A program made the position numbers and the translations under genes. Shown piece by piece: positions 6,060-7,022 of a DNA stretch of 7,022 bases (positions are counted from its first letter, which is position 1; each line of letters opens with the position of its first letter). Location of the stretch: positions 1-7,022 of the forward strand of contig CADBNX010000070.1 in assembly GCA_902796115.1 (NCBI GenBank). The letters are read 5' to 3'. Below the pieces are notes generated by a model, which saw nothing but the letters and a program-made list of their open reading frames with translations, searched no databases and had not been told where the DNA came from. Source of the DNA: an uncultured Eubacteriales bacterium. Its GTDB lineage: Bacteria > Bacillota > Clostridia > Christensenellales > Aristaeellaceae.

Positions 6060-6661
6060 TCCTTTCTCCGGCACTCCGCATACATCAGGGCGATGCGGGC
6101 CGCCATCTCCCGGCTGAACTCAACCTCCCAGCCGTTGTCTTGCAGGAACTTCAGGTATTCCGGCCCGGACCACTGATGCTCGAACCGGACCCCGGCGATC
6201 CGCAGGATGCCGGACCAGATCCGGCTGCCCAGGGTGCCCTTGTGCTCCACAAAGGTGGGAGCGATCAGCAGGCCGCCGGGTCGCAGCACACGGGCGATCT
6301 CGCTCAGTGCTTTTTCCGGGTCCGGCACGATGTGCAGGGCGTTGGCGATCAGTACCGCGTCGAAGGAACGGTCGGGATAGGGGAGGTTCATCGCGTCTGC
6401 CACCTCGAAGGTCAGGTTTGCGGGACAGTCTCCTTTTTTCGCCTGGGCGATCATGCCGTCGGAATAATCCGTGGCGATCATCCGCCTCGCAGCCGGGGCC
6501 ACATGCTTTGCCAGCAGACCGGGACCGGTTGCGATCTCCAGGACTTCCATATCCCGGATCATGACGGGAATCCGTTCGTACATAAAATCATAGATCTTCT
6601 GATCTGCCTGCATCGCTTTCTTATATATCGGCGCGTACAGGTCCCAGGTTTTCTTCTTCAT
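6056..6661 (-). CDS. Class I SAM-dependent methyltransferase (Methyltransf_11/25 type)
   Basis: This 201-residue soluble enzyme is predicted to transfer a methyl group from S-adenosylmethionine to a small acceptor. Motif I 'VLEIATGPGLLAKHVA' (40-55) carries the Gly-rich loop (G46, G48). The acidic residue that contacts the SAM ribose is probably Asp65 in 'IATDYSDGMI'. 'VADAMNLPYPDRSFDAVLI' (87-105) supplies motif II, and 'ARVLRPGGLLIAPTF' (123-137) is the later strand/turn. The opening 'WDLYAPIYKKAM' is common in a broad clostridial group of UbiE-like methyltransferases. The substrate is not predictable. I chose the ATG at 6661 because AAGGGA lies 6 bases upstream and it falls 11 bases after the preceding stop. 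An in-frame ATG at 6703 would add 14 residues and overlap the preceding gene by 31 bases. It shares 4 bases (ATGA) with the downstream ATC-hydrolase-like gene, implying translational coupling. Confidence 0.9.
   Translation of the reverse strand: MKKKTWDLYAPIYKKAMQADQKIYDFMYERIPVMIRDMEVLEIATGPGLLAKHVAPAARRMIATDYSDGMIAQAKKGDCPANLTFEVADAMNLPYPDRSFDAVLIANALHIVPDPEKALSEIARVLRPGGLLIAPTFVEHKGTLGSRIWSGILRIAGVRFEHQWSGPEYLKFLQDNGWEVEFSREMAARIALMYAECRRKE
6060..6069 (-). promoter_or_regulatory. Ribosome binding site of the downstream ATC-hydrolase-like gene
   Basis: Read on the minus strand, GGAG (6069-6066) followed by AAAGGA leads directly into the ATG at 6059. It lies within the end of the methyltransferase gene and supports the ATGA-overlap start over the ATG at 6074. 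Confidence 0.65.
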
Positions 6662-6667
6662 GTTTTT

Positions 6668-6673
6668 TCCCTT
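6668..6673 (-). promoter_or_regulatory. Ribosome binding site of the methyltransferase gene
   Basis: On the minus strand AAGGGA begins on the last base of the upstream gene's TGA stop and is 6 bases before the ATG at 6661. This supports the shorter methyltransferase and a reinitiation-type arrangement. Confidence 0.65.
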
Positions 6674-7022
6674 CAGGACAGTCTTTTGTATCCGCAGTCG
6701 CAATATGGTCCGCCGGAGGCCAGCGTATTATCCCGGACAAACCGGCAGCCCCCGCCGACGTCGGCCATGGTGTAGTCCAGTCTGCACATGGCGGGGACAT
6801 ACTCATAAAGCCCTAGTTCCTTCATGAGCACGCAGATCCCGCATCTGAAGAACCGGGCTTCATAACCGCTGCCGTCCGCATACGGATAATACTCCATGTT
6901 CCAGGAATAAGGGTTCCTGTCCGCAGCCCGGAAGGCGGCGGCAGCTTTCATTCCCGCGATATCCTTCTGCGAGAATTTCTGCTTTCCGCCTTTCCGGCAG
7001 AACCAGCACATGGCAGGCGTCA
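6673..7022 (-). CDS. ATC-hydrolase-like protein, C-terminal part (5' end probably outside window)
   Basis: This frame is open to the right edge of the window, with at least three codons (Thr, Pro, Ala) before the ATG at 7011, so the gene probably continues beyond it. Counting from that Met, 112 residues are visible. The C-terminal block matches the same family as the gene at 5409-6059: Cys57-x2-Cys60, 'MKELGLYEYVPAMCRLDY' (63-80, with Cys76 and Asp79), Arg93-x2-Thr96-Leu97, Gly100-Gly101 and Cys104-Asp105-Cys106. It differs by having a Cys-Trp-Phe-Cys pair at residues 2-5 and a different region ahead of the core. Full-length members are usually nearer 150-220 residues, so 50-100 residues may be missing. 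It is the first visible gene of the minus-strand operon, 11 bases before the methyltransferase start. Starting at the ATG at 7011 is possible but less likely, because I see no clear ribosome binding site in the few bases available. Confidence 0.72.
   Translation of the reverse strand, partial: TPAMCWFCRKGGKQKFSQKDIAGMKAAAAFRAADRNPYSWNMEYYPYADGSGYEARFFRCGICVLMKELGLYEYVPAMCRLDYTMADVGGGCRFVRDNTLASGGPYCDCGYKRLS

Noticed and set aside
5454..6775. Plus-strand open frames of about 240 codons at 5454-6176 and 6035-6775
   Set aside because: They overlap the ATC-hydrolase-like and methyltransferase genes on the other strand, and show Gln/His/Arg/Pro-rich composition without conserved motifs.

Overview
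The window looks like part of a chromosome of an anaerobic, GC-rich member of the Bacillota (class Clostridia), probably from a gut or rumen habitat. This is inferred from AGGAGG-type ribosome binding sites, a short Lys-rich Gram-positive signal peptide, a GLUG-repeat secreted protein, ATC-hydrolase-like proteins and a TetR/ABC-ABC gene set, all common in that group. No rRNA, tRNA, mobile element or CRISPR array is visible, and genus cannot be read from the sequence.

Left block, plus strand (1-4019): the C-terminal part of a TetR/AcrR-type regulator runs in from the left edge. An 81-base spacer with three successive inverted repeats follows, then two half-transporter ABC proteins whose genes overlap by 8 bases. 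Each half has a six-helix membrane domain fused to an ATPase domain, so the products most likely form one heterodimeric transporter controlled by the neighbouring regulator. Their ATPase motifs resemble the IrtAB/YbtPQ branch of exporter-fold ABC proteins, some of which import iron-siderophore complexes. The substrate here is unknown.

Middle block, plus strand (4081-5346): a secreted GLUG-repeat protein, predicted to fold as a right-handed beta-helix, lies 61 bases behind the transporter. It ends at a strong intrinsic terminator (about 5365-5399), which is the first convincing terminator for the plus-strand genes in this window.

Right block, minus strand (7022 down to 5409): a tight three-gene operon converges on the terminator. 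Its order is an ATC-hydrolase-like protein (5' end outside the window), a class I SAM-dependent methyltransferase, and a second, divergent ATC-hydrolase-like protein. The gaps are 11 bases and then a 4-base ATGA overlap, so the three are probably co-translated and may act on the same small molecule or pathway.

The items most worth a second look are the two ATC-hydrolase-like genes bracketing a methyltransferase, the palindromes between regulator and transporter, the regular cysteine placement in the GLUG protein, and an apparent rise in GC and GC3 part-way through the second ABC gene.
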